Shown here one piece after another: positions 19,659 to 29,032 of a DNA stretch of 64,000 nt. Source of the stretch: Aliivibrio fischeri (lineage in GTDB: Bacteria; Pseudomonadota; Gammaproteobacteria; Enterobacterales; Vibrionaceae); assembly GCF_009727955.1 (NCBI RefSeq), contig NZ_WOBR01000003.1, positions 118,069-182,068 on the forward strand, written 5' to 3'. A program made the position numbers and the translations under genes. Within the stretch, counting starts at the first letter, position 1. The number at the start of each line of letters is the position of its first letter. The notes beneath the pieces are model-generated. The model made no database searches, was not told the DNA's origin, and saw only the letters and a list, made by a program, of their open reading frames with translations.

Positions 19659-20861
19659 TTAGACCGCTAATGGCATTTCGCTTGATGGCGGAATTGAATG
19701 CACTTTACGCAAACCATATACCGCAAGTAACGCCATTAAGAACATAATCAAGCCTACTGGCATTTGGCTATCAGCAGGAATGAACGACGCCACCATAGTT
19801 GCTAAACCAGCACCCAAGTTTTGCATACCACCTAATAAGGCACCAGCTGTACCTGCATGGTATGGAAATGGTGATAAAGCACCTGTTGTTGCTGCTGGAA
19901 ACAAAATGCCCGCCCCCAAGAAATACAACACCGCACCACCAATCAATGTTAATGCTGTGGTTAATCCCATTAAACCCGGAATTAATACAATTGCAGCGCC
20001 CAACACAATTGAAACTAGGCCAACATCAAGTGACTTCTTCTCAGACCAATGCTTAGCAATAACACTTGATAGCGCTGCACCCGCTAAATAACCGGGAATA
20101 GGCAGAATAAACAAAATACTTACCGTTGTTGCTGGCAATTTTAATTTACCACCGAGCAATACACCGGCAGCAGCTTCAAAAACAGCAACACCAGCAAAAG
20201 TGGCAACAAGACAAATTAGATAGCCTTGGAAGCGGTGCTCAGATAAAACATGGCGATAGCTTTTCCAAACCGCATCTTTACGACGAACTTCTAAAGGAAG
20301 GGTTTCCTTCATTGAAGTCACCATAATGATCATAACCGCGATACTAAACAGAGCTAAAAATAAGTAGCTTGAACGCCAACCAAATGCTTCAGTTAAGTAA
20401 CCACCTAACACTGGAGCCAAAAGTGGTGAAAACATCATACACATACTGATAATACTATTGGTTCTATGTAGTTCATCACCAGAATAGCAATCACGTGGAA
20501 CTGTACGGCACATTACACCTGCTGCACCAATACCTAAACCCTGAACAAAACAGCCAGCTAAAAACAGCGCATAATCATGAGCAAATAACGCAACTAATGT
20601 GCCGGCAATATATAATGCTAAGCCAGATAAAATCACAATACGACGACCAACACGATCAGAAATCGGGCCATAGAAAAATTGTGATAAGCCATAAGGGATC
20701 AGATACACCGCCATTACCGCCTGTAAAGAGGCAGGACTTACCTTGAATTCACTTGCCATGTAACCAATTGATGGCACATACATAGTTTGGCTCATTTGAC
20801 CAACAGCAACTAAAATAACGATCAAAAAACTGAACGTCGCAAGTGAATACGACTTTTGCAT
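19659..20861 (-). CDS. emrD: Multidrug MFS exporter, EmrD type (Bcr/CflA family)
   Basis: The product has about twelve membrane helices. Its N-terminal LVAVGQMSQTMYVPSIGYMA, the YGLSQFFYGPISDRVGRR loop and the later PFPYHAGTAGALLGGMQNLG segment follow E. coli EmrD closely. Such proteins expel amphipathic drugs by proton antiport. Translation probably starts at the ATG at 20861, which has GGAG seven bases upstream, rather than at the in-frame ATG five codons earlier at 20876. No regulator gene is adjacent. A 27-bp tandem repeat lies directly upstream. Confidence 0.88.
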   Translation of the reverse strand: MQKSYSLATFSFLIVILVAVGQMSQTMYVPSIGYMASEFKVSPASLQAVMAVYLIPYGLSQFFYGPISDRVGRRIVILSGLALYIAGTLVALFAHDYALFLAGCFVQGLGIGAAGVMCRTVPRDCYSGDELHRTNSIISMCMMFSPLLAPVLGGYLTEAFGWRSSYLFLALFSIAVMIIMVTSMKETLPLEVRRKDAVWKSYRHVLSEHRFQGYLICLVATFAGVAVFEAAAGVLLGGKLKLPATTVSILFILPIPGYLAGAALSSVIAKHWSEKKSLDVGLVSIVLGAAIVLIPGLMGLTTALTLIGGAVLYFLGAGILFPAATTGALSPFPYHAGTAGALLGGMQNLGAGLATMVASFIPADSQMPVGLIMFLMALLAVYGLRKVHSIPPSSEMPLAV

Positions 20862-20888
20862 GACTGCTCTCCACAAAAACAGTAATTA

Positions 20889-20950
20889 TTAATAAAAAAT
20901 AATAAGGTGTGATAATTAATAAAAAATAATAAGGTGTGATAATTAATAAA
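20889..20950. repeat. 27-bp tandem repeat, about 2.3 copies
   Basis: Identical units at 20889-20915 and 20916-20942, plus a partial third copy to 20950. The unit contains AATAAGGTGTGATAA. It lies 28 bp and more upstream of emrD, so copy number could alter promoter spacing or regulator binding. Confidence 0.9.
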
Positions 20951-21090
20951 AGAAAGGTTAGGAATAAAAGTTGAATTATCCTCTAACCTTATGGCGCGAG
21001 ATGATAAGGCGTATAAGAGAAACTGGCAATCAAATTACCTTATATTTCACAAGAGATTTTTTGTGGATTTTGGATTAGTTTTTCTAATGA

Positions 21091-21120
21091 AAAATCCAGC
21101 AAGATAACTCACTGGATTTA
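21091..21120 (-). terminator. Intrinsic terminator after the second diguanylate cyclase
   Basis: 8-bp stem (21092-21099 with 21112-21119) followed by a T-run on the minus strand, 18 bp downstream of the stop codon. Confidence 0.7.
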
Positions 21121-21136
21121 ATGGGGGGAGGAAATA

Positions 21137-22588
21137 TTAAACTGATATAAAAACTTGGTTTCGCCCTAAACGCTTTGCTTCATAAAGCGCTTCATCGGCA
21201 CGGCTTAATAGTTTGCAGGCATCGAAAACATCATCATGCATTTCACTTACACCGATGCTGCTCGTTAGTTGTACCAATTGACCATTAATTCTTATTTCTA
21301 TATTGCGTATTGAACAAAGCAGTTCATTAAGTATCACGTCCGCCTCATCCCTGCTTTTATTACTTAACAACATGACAAACTCATCGCCACCTAAACGAGC
21401 AAAATGATCATCAGTGTCACAGATATTTTCACAAGCACGACTAAATAAACGCAACACCTCATCACCAACTTCATGACCATAGGTATCATTTATTTGTTTA
21501 AAATAATCAATATCAAACAGTGCAACAGAAAATGTCTGGTTTTTAGAGTGATAGTTTTGAATAAAGCCTAACACTTTCGCTTCAAAGCAACGTCGATTAC
21601 ATGACCCTGTCAAATCATCAAACAAGGCAAGTTTAGAGTAATGCTCAGCTTCACTACTGAGTTTTCCAAAATAATAAGCGTTTTTAACAAGGAAAATGGC
21701 AAATATAAGTAATAAAGCAAAAACGGTAGAAATTGCAATATAGAGAGGCGTAACCCAATGAGATTTGGCTTTGGTGACTAATATAATAAATGGGAGATCA
21801 GATACTTTTTTTACAAAAACTCCCTGATAAGAACCATCATATTTCTCATGCGATTCAAACATGATCTCTTGATTATATTTTAACCCTTTAATTTCTTTCT
21901 TAGGAATATACTCAAAGTTTAATTTTTTACCTATTGGCAAAAATTTAGGAACCGTAGAAGCCAATACCGTGAAATCACTGCTCAATACTGAAATAGAACT
22001 AATATTCGTTAAATTTACACTTCTTAACGCTTTAGAAAAAAAAGAAAAATCCGTAATGATACCTACAATTCCTGCAAAATTTCCGTACTTATCATTAACC
22101 GTTACACTTTGAGAAATCACATTTCGGTTTAAAATGTCTTTAAAAGGAGTAGTAATAACCGAGTTTATTTCTTGATCGCTTTTCTTTAATTTTTGGCAGT
22201 ACTCTCTAGAAGAAAGATCAACACCACCAATTGTCTTAGTATTTAATAAAACACAATCTTTATCGACAGCAAAGACATGAACAGCATTCATCAATGTTTG
22301 ATAATGAATTTCAAATAACTCTCCATACTCTTCATCATGAACCTCATCAAAAGGCAGGGAAGCAAAGTCCTCTTCTGTTAATGAATCAGAGAGCTCATGT
22401 AATACATTATTGGAATGGTAAAAAGCCGTCTGAATCCAAGAAGACACATAATTCGCATTAAACTTTAACTCGTTCTCAATCAATCGACTTTGTTTGTTAT
22501 AGCTCTTTGTCACATAAAAAATAGCACAGGTCATTGCGATACTTAACAGTAGCAAAGACCCAACAGCAACGATATTTTTTATCCTCAT
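21137..22588 (-). CDS. Membrane sensory diguanylate cyclase
   Basis: The 483-residue product has the same layout as the cyclase at 16454: N-terminal membrane helix (about 8-28), periplasmic Cache-like sensor with VFAVDKDCVLLNTKTIGG, second helix (about 278-303) and a GGDEF domain with FARLGGDEFVMLL and DIDYFKQINDTYGHEVGDE. The active site is intact, so c-di-GMP synthesis is expected. The two proteins share the ELKFNANYV/RLKFNASFV juxtamembrane segment and are paralogues. A terminator follows. Ligand unknown. Confidence 0.9.
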   Translation of the reverse strand: MRIKNIVAVGSLLLLSIAMTCAIFYVTKSYNKQSRLIENELKFNANYVSSWIQTAFYHSNNVLHELSDSLTEEDFASLPFDEVHDEEYGELFEIHYQTLMNAVHVFAVDKDCVLLNTKTIGGVDLSSREYCQKLKKSDQEINSVITTPFKDILNRNVISQSVTVNDKYGNFAGIVGIITDFSFFSKALRSVNLTNISSISVLSSDFTVLASTVPKFLPIGKKLNFEYIPKKEIKGLKYNQEIMFESHEKYDGSYQGVFVKKVSDLPFIILVTKAKSHWVTPLYIAISTVFALLLIFAIFLVKNAYYFGKLSSEAEHYSKLALFDDLTGSCNRRCFEAKVLGFIQNYHSKNQTFSVALFDIDYFKQINDTYGHEVGDEVLRLFSRACENICDTDDHFARLGGDEFVMLLSNKSRDEADVILNELLCSIRNIEIRINGQLVQLTSSIGVSEMHDDVFDACKLLSRADEALYEAKRLGRNQVFISV

Positions 22589-22766
22589 TATTCCTCAAAG
22601 CATTCACTTGACTAATTTATACCCACAAAGGTACACCAAGTTTATTAACATACACATGGTTTCATAAGACTTTTGATAAGTGTATCAATAAAAAGTCACC
22701 ATCTCACATCCAAGACAACCAGCATCTAACAACTAATACCGTCTCAAGTAAGGAGATATATAGCTT

Positions 22767-22799
22767 ATAAAAAAACCGGCGAAAATGGCCGGTTTTATT
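22767..22799 (-). terminator. Intrinsic terminator after rhlE
   Basis: GC-rich stem AAAACCGGC / GCCGGTTTT with a short GAAAATG-type loop. On the minus strand it is followed by a long T-run, 26 bp beyond the rhlE stop. Confidence 0.9.
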
Positions 22800-22824
22800 A
22801 CTTTTTTACATAAGCAAAAAAAGA

Positions 22825-24327
22825 TCAGTCTGCTTTTGGTTTGCGTGCTGGTCGTGGACCTTGACGACGTGGTTTTACATCCGATTTTGGAGTAGATTTT
22901 GATTTACCAAAGTTACTGCCATTACCGCGATTTTCGCCAGTTCCTTTCGTTTTAGGTTTACCAGAAAATGGACGTTTTTTCTTATCCGAACCCGTACCCT
23001 CTTTCTTAGAAGATGGATTATTTATAGGAGCACGTTTAGCCGCTGGCTTTTGACCTTGTTTTGCACCTTGTTTATTGCCATTACGATTTTCACCTGAACG
23101 CTGACCATCTTTATGTTCAACTCTTGGTGCTTTTGGCTTCTTAGGTTTTTTCGGTTTAATCGGGCGAGTATCCAGTTTTGATTCTGGTACTTTATTTACT
23201 GGCTCAAAACCTTCTAACACATGACGAGGCAATACTTTTTGAATTAAACGCTCAATAGCAAACAATTCTTTCGCTTCATCTTCGCTCACAAAAGAAATGG
23301 CTTTACCCGTTGCACCAGCACGACCAGTACGACCAATACGGTGAACATAATCTTCAGGTACTTTTGGTAAATCAACGTTAATCACTTGAGGCAGTTGCTC
23401 GATATCCAAACCACGCGCTGCAATATCCGTCGCTACAAGTACTCGTACTTGACCACTCTTAAAGTTTGCTAACGCTTTAGTACGCGCACCTTGGCTCTTA
23501 TTTCCATGAATGGCCGCCGCACTTACGCCCTTCTCTTCTAGCGTTTTAGCAAGGCGGTTTGCACCATGTTTGGTTTTACTAAAGACTAAAACTTGCTTCC
23601 AATCATTGTCTTTAATCAGTTTAGTAAGCACTTTAGGTTTACGGCCTTTATCCATTACATAAACTGATTGCTCTACTGTTTCAGCCGTTGTGTTACGTTT
23701 AGCGACTGAAATCTCAACAGGATCTTTCACTAGCCCTTTTGCTAATTGACGGATCTCATCTGAAAACGTTGCAGAAAAAAGCAAGTTTTGACGGTTTTTA
23801 GGAAGCTTAGCTAAGATTTTTTTAATGTCATGAATAAAGCCCATGTCTAACATACGGTCAGCTTCATCCAGAACAAGAATTTCTAATTGATCAAACTTAA
23901 TCGCATTTTGATTAGCAAGATCCAGTAAACGACCTGGTGTTGCTACCAAAACATCCACACCACGACGCAAACGTTGCATTTGTGGATTTACTTTTACGCC
24001 ACCAAAAACAACATCAGAAGTAAGCGGTAGGTTCTTACTATACTTCTCAACACTTTCGTGTACTTGCGCAGCTAACTCACGTGTAGGCGTTAATACTAAC
24101 GCACGAACTTGATTAAACTTACGCTTTGGGCCGTTCGATAAACGCTCTAATAGAGGTAATGTGAAGCCTGCTGTTTTACCTGTCCCTGTCTGTGCAGCAG
24201 CCATAACATCCTTGCCTTCAATTACTGCTGGAATTGCTTGTAATTGAATTGGTGAAGGCGTGCTATAACCTTGTTCTTCTACAGCTTTTAAAATAGGGGC
24301 AGATAAGCCCAGAGAGGTAAAACCCAT
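22825..24327 (-). CDS. rhlE: DEAD-box RNA helicase RhlE
   Basis: The 500-residue product has the DEAD-box core (about residues 1-380): Q-motif SPIQLQAIP, Walker [40 protein letters not shown] and [15 protein letters not shown] long basic, low-complexity tail rich in Lys, Arg, Gly and Pro (about 390-500) is typical of RhlE and helps RNA binding. RhlE takes part in ribosome assembly and RNA turnover in the cold. It is a separate unit, with a terminator behind it and the yebC-family terminator upstream. Confidence 0.92.
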   Translation of the reverse strand: MGFTSLGLSAPILKAVEEQGYSTPSPIQLQAIPAVIEGKDVMAAAQTGTGKTAGFTLPLLERLSNGPKRKFNQVRALVLTPTRELAAQVHESVEKYSKNLPLTSDVVFGGVKVNPQMQRLRRGVDVLVATPGRLLDLANQNAIKFDQLEILVLDEADRMLDMGFIHDIKKILAKLPKNRQNLLFSATFSDEIRQLAKGLVKDPVEISVAKRNTTAETVEQSVYVMDKGRKPKVLTKLIKDNDWKQVLVFSKTKHGANRLAKTLEEKGVSAAAIHGNKSQGARTKALANFKSGQVRVLVATDIAARGLDIEQLPQVINVDLPKVPEDYVHRIGRTGRAGATGKAISFVSEDEAKELFAIERLIQKVLPRHVLEGFEPVNKVPESKLDTRPIKPKKPKKPKAPRVEHKDGQRSGENRNGNKQGAKQGQKPAAKRAPINNPSSKKEGTGSDKKKRPFSGKPKTKGTGENRGNGSNFGKSKSTPKSDVKPRRQGPRPARKPKAD

Positions 24328-24425
24328 ACAATCATTATCTCTATATAAATATTATGCGCAAAACTGCGAGCGCTGTAGGATACAGTAAGTTCGAGATTAC
24401 TCAATCCTAAAGCCATTATTAAAAA

Positions 24426-24458
24426 GAAAAAGCCGAGCAACATAGGCTCGGCTTTTAT
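24426..24458 (-). terminator. Intrinsic terminator after the YebC-family gene
   Basis: 11-bp stem (24428-24438 with 24446-24456) with a T-rich tail on the minus strand, 23 bp after the stop codon. Confidence 0.9.
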
Positions 24459-24481
24459 CATTTTGAAAATTAAAGGACTGA

Positions 24482-25204
24482 TTAGTCTTCTAATTCTGCG
24501 TTGTGATAAACCTGTTGAACATCATCACAATCGTCTAGCATGTCTAAGAATTTTTGGAATTTCTCAGCATCTTCACCAGTTACTGGTGTGTGGTTTTGAG
24601 GAACAAAAGTGATCTCTTCAACATCTAGAACTAAGTCTGGGTATTCTGCAGCTAAAGCAGTTTTTACTTTAAAGAACTCAGTGTTTGGAGCAAATACTGT
24701 GATTACGCCATCTTCAAGTTCAATATCAGTAACGTCAGCATCTTGCATCATTAGTGCTTCAAGTACTGCTTCTTCGTCGTCGCCTTTAAACTGGAATACA
24801 GCTTGGTGATCGAACATGTGAGCACTTGTGCCTGGGCTACCAATTTTAGCACCAGTTTTAACGAAACATTGGCGAACGTCTTGGAAAGTACGGTTACCAT
24901 TGTCAGTTAGACAGTCAACGATTACGCTTGCGCCGCCTGGTGCAAAGCCTTCGTAGCGTGCGTGTTGGTAATCTTCACCACCGCCGCCAGTTGCTTTATC
25001 AAGGGCTTTGTCAATTACGTGTGCAGGAACTTGGTCCTTTTTCGCTTTTGAAATAAGGTGTCTTAGAGACAAGTTCATGTCTGGATCTGCACCGCCATTC
25101 TTAGCACACATGTAAATTTCTTTACCGTATTTAGAATAAACTTTGATTTTTGCGCCCTGTGTTTTAGCCATTGAGGCCTTGCGCACTTCAAAACTTCTTC
25201 CCAT
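24482..25204 (-). CDS. YebC/PmpR-family protein (YeeN branch)
   Basis: The 240-residue product has the three-domain TACO1/YebC fold. Recognisable segments are [20 protein letters not shown] in the N-terminal domain, [19 protein letters not shown] in the middle and the acidic C-terminal region ending HNAELED. YebC-type proteins were described as transcription regulators, and more recent work links the family to translation of polyproline stretches. The N-terminus, with [20 protein letters not shown], resembles the YeeN subgroup rather than RuvC-linked YebC. An internal start at Met12 is possible. Confidence 0.88.
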   Translation of the reverse strand: MGRSFEVRKASMAKTQGAKIKVYSKYGKEIYMCAKNGGADPDMNLSLRHLISKAKKDQVPAHVIDKALDKATGGGGEDYQHARYEGFAPGGASVIVDCLTDNGNRTFQDVRQCFVKTGAKIGSPGTSAHMFDHQAVFQFKGDDEEAVLEALMMQDADVTDIELEDGVITVFAPNTEFFKVKTALAAEYPDLVLDVEEITFVPQNHTPVTGEDAEKFQKFLDMLDDCDDVQQVYHNAELED

Positions 25205-25294
25205 CGGGATTCTCTCTTATGTTTGTTGACTTAAAATTATGGGCAGGATTCTACCAAAATACTTAAGGGGTACGCTAGTAAAGATCAAGGAACC

Positions 25295-25501
25295 TTACGC
25301 TACGCCCATTTTTGTTTTATATTTTTCGATAGATTGCTGAAAAAACAGACGCTCGGTCTCATCTTCTAGCTTCTCTGCTTCTATCGTCCAAAGTTCTGGA
25401 CCTGCTTTTGCATTTTTTACCTTCCAAACAAAGAACGCAGCTTGTTTATCGAGTTCGATTTTATTTTTTTCTTCTGGAGGTAATAGCGAAAGGTTATTCA
25501 T
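25295..25501 (-). CDS. Small hypothetical protein (68 aa)
   Basis: A 68-residue acidic/basic soluble protein without a signal peptide or membrane segment. The middle is rich in Trp/Phe and charged residues (FFVWKVKNAKAGPELWTIEA), and the second half reads like an amphipathic helix. I do not recognise a family. It lies 90 bp downstream of the YebC-family gene's start, on the same strand but upstream of it in transcription. No strong ribosome-binding site is visible, but codon use looks coding and no overlapping gene competes. Confidence 0.6.
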   Translation of the reverse strand: MNNLSLLPPEEKNKIELDKQAAFFVWKVKNAKAGPELWTIEAEKLEDETERLFFQQSIEKYKTKMGVA

Positions 25502-25877
25502 AACAAGCTCATTTAATTAATCACGCCCAAATTCTAATGCTTCGGCACCAAATTTTCTAGCAATAAAAAATGACACCGCATTCTAACTTTAAAAATCATA
25601 GATTTAATGGATGTATTTCACTTCTATCATTTAGTGAACATCCCACTAATGAAGGCATTCTCTAAATTAATTTGATATTGCACCCATTTTTTCTCAAAAG
25701 TGCTACATTGCTAATATGTTAATTATCAATTATTACTATAGAATAGATCGATTCGCTTTTGTTTCTATGAAATACAATTTAGAAATGAGAGCTTGTATTA
25801 AGCTCCTTCGTGAAAATAGTCCGTTGAATAGTCAAAACGGCACACCATGAAGTGTATGGTTCAGTGAGTAACTCAAA
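25502..25877. other. Intergenic, AT-rich, no clear gene
   Basis: This 376-bp gap holds only a 27-codon ORF (25768-25851) with no ribosome-binding site, and scattered AT-rich promoter-like sequence such as TTGCTAATATGTTAATTATC near 25709. The promoter of the pilin-like gene is presumably here. Confidence 0.5.
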
Positions 25878-26264
25878 ATGAAAAGTAATAAAAAAATCCA
25901 CCCAAAAGAGTTGATCGTTGCAGTCATGATTTTAGGTGCACTGGGTTTTGCAGCTAAGCCTTTCTTCTCAAACATTGAAAGTAAGGCAAAACAAAGAGTA
26001 TTAAGTAACATTAAAACTTCTGTTGAGCATGCTAACCAAATTGCAAGTGATAACCCACTTGATAACAACTCAGTAATTAGACTGATAAAGCCTGAAGATA
26101 ATCTACTTGTTTCTATTCAAGAAGTGGATGGTCAACAGAAACTGTATATCGGATTTGCAGATTCAGCTGAGAACATTAAAAACGCAGATTGTTACTTTAT
26201 GTATAATCAAGCAAATCAATCTGATTCTGTATCAAGCAGTAAACTTGAAACGAGCGGTTGTTAA
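25878..26264 (+). CDS. MSHA-pilin-like protein with degenerate prepilin site
   Basis: The 128-residue product has one hydrophobic N-terminal helix (about residues 13-29: LIVAVMILGALGFAAKPFF), followed by an SNIESKAKQRVLSNIKTSVE helix that lines up with the alpha-1 spine of MshA-type pilins. The C-terminus has the paired cysteines of MshA (DCYFMYNQ ... ETSGC). The prepilin peptidase site is lost: the usual GFTLIEL reads KIHPKEL, keeping only the Glu5-equivalent. It therefore should not be processed normally and may be a membrane-anchored pilin relative or a decaying gene. No other pilus gene is near. Confidence 0.65.
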   Translation: MKSNKKIHPKELIVAVMILGALGFAAKPFFSNIESKAKQRVLSNIKTSVEHANQIASDNPLDNNSVIRLIKPEDNLLVSIQEVDGQQKLYIGFADSAENIKNADCYFMYNQANQSDSVSSSKLETSGC

Positions 26265-26270
26265 AAACAA

Positions 26271-26300
26271 GAATGCGCCGGTTCTGGCGCATCTATAAGT
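26271..26300. terminator. Hairpin between convergent small genes
   Basis: 7-bp GC-rich stem ATGCGCC/GGCGCAT (26273-26279 with 26286-26292). The T-rich tract is on the minus-strand side (TTCTTGTTTTTA), so it serves mainly the 64-aa gene. Confidence 0.65.
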
Positions 26301-26330
26301 ATTTAAAGGTATGAAGGTAGAAATCAAAAA

Positions 26331-26525
26331 CTAATGGATAAGACCTAATTCTTTTGCTTCTTCAAGCGTAAGTCCGCTTTCTCTAATCTCACGCATCGCT
26401 TCAATACGACGACGTGCCGCTGCTTTTCTTTGACACTCTGTAATATTTGTTACCACTTCATCACTTACTTCGTACTTGCCTTTCATATCGGTGATTTCAC
26501 CGTGATCAATTGAATTAATAGACAT
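26331..26525 (-). CDS. Small conserved-looking protein (64 aa)
   Basis: A 64-residue charged protein with a perfect AGGAGG ribosome-binding site eight bases before the ATG, which makes it a convincing gene. The C-terminal half is basic then acidic (CQRKAAARRRIEAMREIRES, then LTLEEAKELGLIH) and is probably an alpha-helical hairpin. It recalls the short RRxIExxRE segment of PA3496-type small proteins, but the match is too short to name it. A hairpin terminator follows. Confidence 0.7.
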   Translation of the reverse strand: MSINSIDHGEITDMKGKYEVSDEVVTNITECQRKAAARRRIEAMREIRESGLTLEEAKELGLIH

Positions 26526-26583
26526 AATAATAACCTCCTAAATCCATACCTTTCAGGTGTATGTTTAGCAAAGGAGATTACCG

Positions 26584-26658
26584 ATGTTAAACCTATTCAT
26601 TCGAGAATGTGAGCTAAGTAATATTTGTGATTTTTTTTCAAAAAAAGACTATCACTAA
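26584..26658 (+). CDS. Possible 24-codon micro-ORF
   Basis: ATG at 26584 is preceded by AAAGGAG with an ideal eight-base spacing, and 24 codons follow before TAA. The peptide has two Cys and a Phe-rich tail. It lies divergently from the 64-aa gene. The good ribosome-binding site is the only support; chance is a real alternative. Confidence 0.3.
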   Translation: MLNLFIRECELSNICDFFSKKDYH

Positions 26659-26828
26659 TATTGTCAATTGAACTACATTTAAGGTTCTACCCTACGCAAA
26701 ACCTCATTGACCCAGATCACGACTTAGCATATCAAGACATTCTATTTTTTAAATAAATTATCGAGACTTTCTAGAAAGTAGCGCGTACCCTGTGAATATT
26801 AACAAAAAACACATTAACTGGAGCACCA

Positions 26829-27146
26829 GTGAGTATTAATATCGTAGAGCTACCTTCTGACACACATAGTCCTTCTAACATTACCTGTTCTAATTGCCGT
26901 GCATGCTGTTGCCGCTTAGAAGTCATGCTCATCACAGATACGGGTGTACCAAAAGAACTCATTGAGAAAGATCAATGGGGTGGTGAAATAATGAAAAGAT
27001 TAGATGATGGCTGGTGTGCCGCAGTGGATCGCGACACCTTGATGTGCACCATCTATGAAAACCGTCCATGGATTTGCAGAGAATTTGAAATGGCTTCTTA
27101 TGAATGTGAAACCGAGCGCAAAGATAACGAGATCGACCCTCGCTAA
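26829..27146 (+). CDS. YkgJ-family cysteine-cluster protein
   Basis: The 105-residue product carries the family's metal-binding pattern: CSNCRACCCR near residue 20, a middle WCAAVD, then MCTIYENRPWICREFE. Such Cys clusters probably hold a zinc or iron-sulfur group; the cellular role of the family is unknown. Translation appears to start at GTG (26829), with GGAG six bases upstream. It stands alone, convergent with the downstream peptidase gene. Confidence 0.85.
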   Translation: MSINIVELPSDTHSPSNITCSNCRACCCRLEVMLITDTGVPKELIEKDQWGGEIMKRLDDGWCAAVDRDTLMCTIYENRPWICREFEMASYECETERKDNEIDPR

Positions 27147-27170
27147 ATATCAAGTTTAGAGATTAAAAAA

Positions 27171-27662
27171 TCACACCGTTTCTAAATAAGTTAGATACAA
27201 ACGAGCATCAAACTCTAACTGGTGATATTCCGGCTCCATATGACAACAGAGAGCATAAAACGCTTTATTATGCTCTTTCTCTTTAATGTGAGCCAACTCA
27301 TGCACCACTAACATTCGCAGTAACGGCTCTGGTGCTTTTCTAAATACACTTGAAATCCGAATTTCATTTTTGGCTTTCAACTTATTTCCGTGAATACGTG
27401 AAACAAACGTATGCAAACCTAATGCGTTATTTACAACATGGATCTTAGGGTCATACACCACTTTACTTAATGGTGATGATTTCTTTATGTATTTATTTTT
27501 CAATGCTTGAGTGTACTCGAACAGCGCTTTTTCTGACGTAATATCATGCATGGTTGGGTACTTATTTTTTACCCATTCTGCTAATTTTCCATTCTCAATC
27601 ATTGGAGCAACTTGCGCCAAAATATGTTCAGGGTAGCCCTGAAGGTACTTTAATTTATTCAT
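27171..27662 (-). CDS. YgjP-type metallopeptidase-like protein
   Basis: The 163-residue product has the zinc-site pattern VHELAHIKEKEHNKAFY near residue 122, followed by CCHMEPEYHQLEFDARLYL, which is the core of the YgjP/DUF45 metal-dependent hydrolase family. HExxH is present with the typical EHNxxF extension. Relatives are about 160-240 residues, and this one has a short N-terminal part. Substrate unknown. No signal peptide is seen, so it should be cytoplasmic. Confidence 0.8.
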   Translation of the reverse strand: MNKLKYLQGYPEHILAQVAPMIENGKLAEWVKNKYPTMHDITSEKALFEYTQALKNKYIKKSSPLSKVVYDPKIHVVNNALGLHTFVSRIHGNKLKAKNEIRISSVFRKAPEPLLRMLVVHELAHIKEKEHNKAFYALCCHMEPEYHQLEFDARLYLTYLETV

Positions 27663-27979
27663 TTTATGTTATATCAACACCATTATCGTAGTGCTATTGT
27701 ACCTCTCTTTTGATTCGACTCAATAAATAACCGTAATTCATTACTTAGTTGAATTAATTCCATATTCAGTACATTTATATTATCAAGACATTAATTTTAG
27801 TTTGTTTATTTCACAAAATTTATTTTTACTTTTAATTTATATTCTTAGCAGACTAGGTCAAAAAAATTAAATATAACGTTTTTTTACACATAGTTTATGC
27901 TCAAATAACAATTTAAGATTCATTTCGATTATTAAAAACAATCAATTTTTATTTATATAATTATTAAAAGGAATGAATT
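27663..27979. other. AT-rich intergenic region before the halovibrin-family gene
   Basis: About 317 bp with very high AT content and no ORF of note. It contains poly-T and poly-A tracts of the kind bound by H-NS, and must hold the promoter of the downstream secreted-protein gene (ribosome-binding site AAGGA before 27980). Confidence 0.45.
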
Positions 27980-28918
27980 ATGTCTAAGTTGGTATTAAGC
28001 GTTTTTCTCATTATAAGCAGTGCCAATGCCTTTGCTTTTGCTAAGCCACCACCACCCCAACCACCAACAAACCCGCCTGGTTATTCTGTTGTTACGCCTG
28101 AATTAGGTAATAAAGTGGTTAAGAACTTAATGGAGAATTATTACGATACAAGAGCCAATTGCGGCGCTTCGCATCGTTCTTCTTATCTATGTAGTGGGGT
28201 CACATTACGAGGTACTCAACCGGGTAATTACCATGTATGGGAGCCGAGCCCATCATCAGAAAAAAGCGGCGGTGTTTCTTTCTCATACCTTCGTACTGAT
28301 GCTAAGTTCTCACGCCTTGCTTATGGATACAAAAGTGGCTTTACCATTTATCCAACGTTTGAGTTAGTTGGTAGTGCCTTAGACCTTGAATATCTTTGCT
28401 TTTTCCCTGTGGATGCAGATACAAACCGACGTGATGATGCTGGTTGTGGCGCTCATAGCTCGTACCAATCAAACAGCGGTGAGTGTAATGCACAAGGTAT
28501 TTATTCGGAAGGTCAATGGGTAAATCACTACAATTCAACATCAAGTAATGGTGATAACCGCGATCATCATCAATGTGGTTTTAACATTCAATATTACTAC
28601 CCTAATGCCACAGAATTTGTCGCATCTAACTTTTATCAAGGGCTGCAAGCAATGCGTGATGTGAGTGGTCAAACGAATAACAAGCAAAACGAAATTCGTA
28701 TTAAAACATGGGATAAAAGCTTAGGCCGTCAAACTCCAGTTCAAGCTTTCTTTTATATTGATATAACAGGTCAAGAAGGATTAAATGAAGCGAGATCTTA
28801 CCAGCAAGATTTCTATAATATGTATGGTTTAATAAAACCTGTGGTTAAATTAGACTTGCCAGCAACTTGGGATGATGAAGCTAAATTTACGTTCTCAATG
28901 GATGATCAAGGTATTTAA
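27980..28918 (+). CDS. Secreted halovibrin-family protein (NAD-glycohydrolase/ADP-ribosyltransferase-like)
   Basis: The 312-residue product has a signal peptide (about residues 1-20) and a proline-rich linker, then a globular Cys-containing domain. Characteristic segments are YYDTRANCGASHRSSYLCSG, SGGVSFSYLRTDAKFS, YLCFFPVDADTNRRDDAGCG and HQCGFNIQYYYP, which I recognise from the halovibrin (Hvn) family. V. fischeri HvnA and HvnB were reported as secreted NAD-cleaving enzymes. Which Hvn this is cannot be told by eye. A clear ribosome-binding site (AAGGA) precedes the ATG. It shares a bidirectional terminator with gbpA. Confidence 0.7.
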   Translation: MSKLVLSVFLIISSANAFAFAKPPPPQPPTNPPGYSVVTPELGNKVVKNLMENYYDTRANCGASHRSSYLCSGVTLRGTQPGNYHVWEPSPSSEKSGGVSFSYLRTDAKFSRLAYGYKSGFTIYPTFELVGSALDLEYLCFFPVDADTNRRDDAGCGAHSSYQSNSGECNAQGIYSEGQWVNHYNSTSSNGDNRDHHQCGFNIQYYYPNATEFVASNFYQGLQAMRDVSGQTNNKQNEIRIKTWDKSLGRQTPVQAFFYIDITGQEGLNEARSYQQDFYNMYGLIKPVVKLDLPATWDDEAKFTFSMDDQGI

Positions 28919-28966
28919 TTTATAAATAAGATAATCTTATAAATTATATATAATCTATAAATAAAA

Positions 28967-29006
28967 AGAGCCTTCAAATTATATATTGAAGGCTCTCTTA
29001 TTATTT
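28967..29006. terminator. Bidirectional terminator between halovibrin-family gene and gbpA
   Basis: Perfect 11-bp stem (28967-28977 with 28986-28996), A-rich before and T-rich after, between two convergent genes. Confidence 0.9.
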
Positions 29007-29032
29007 TTATCGCTATAATCTAATAAACAATA

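Noticed and set aside
25768-25851. 27-codon ORF before the pilin-like gene
   Set aside because: No ribosome-binding site and no recognisable product.
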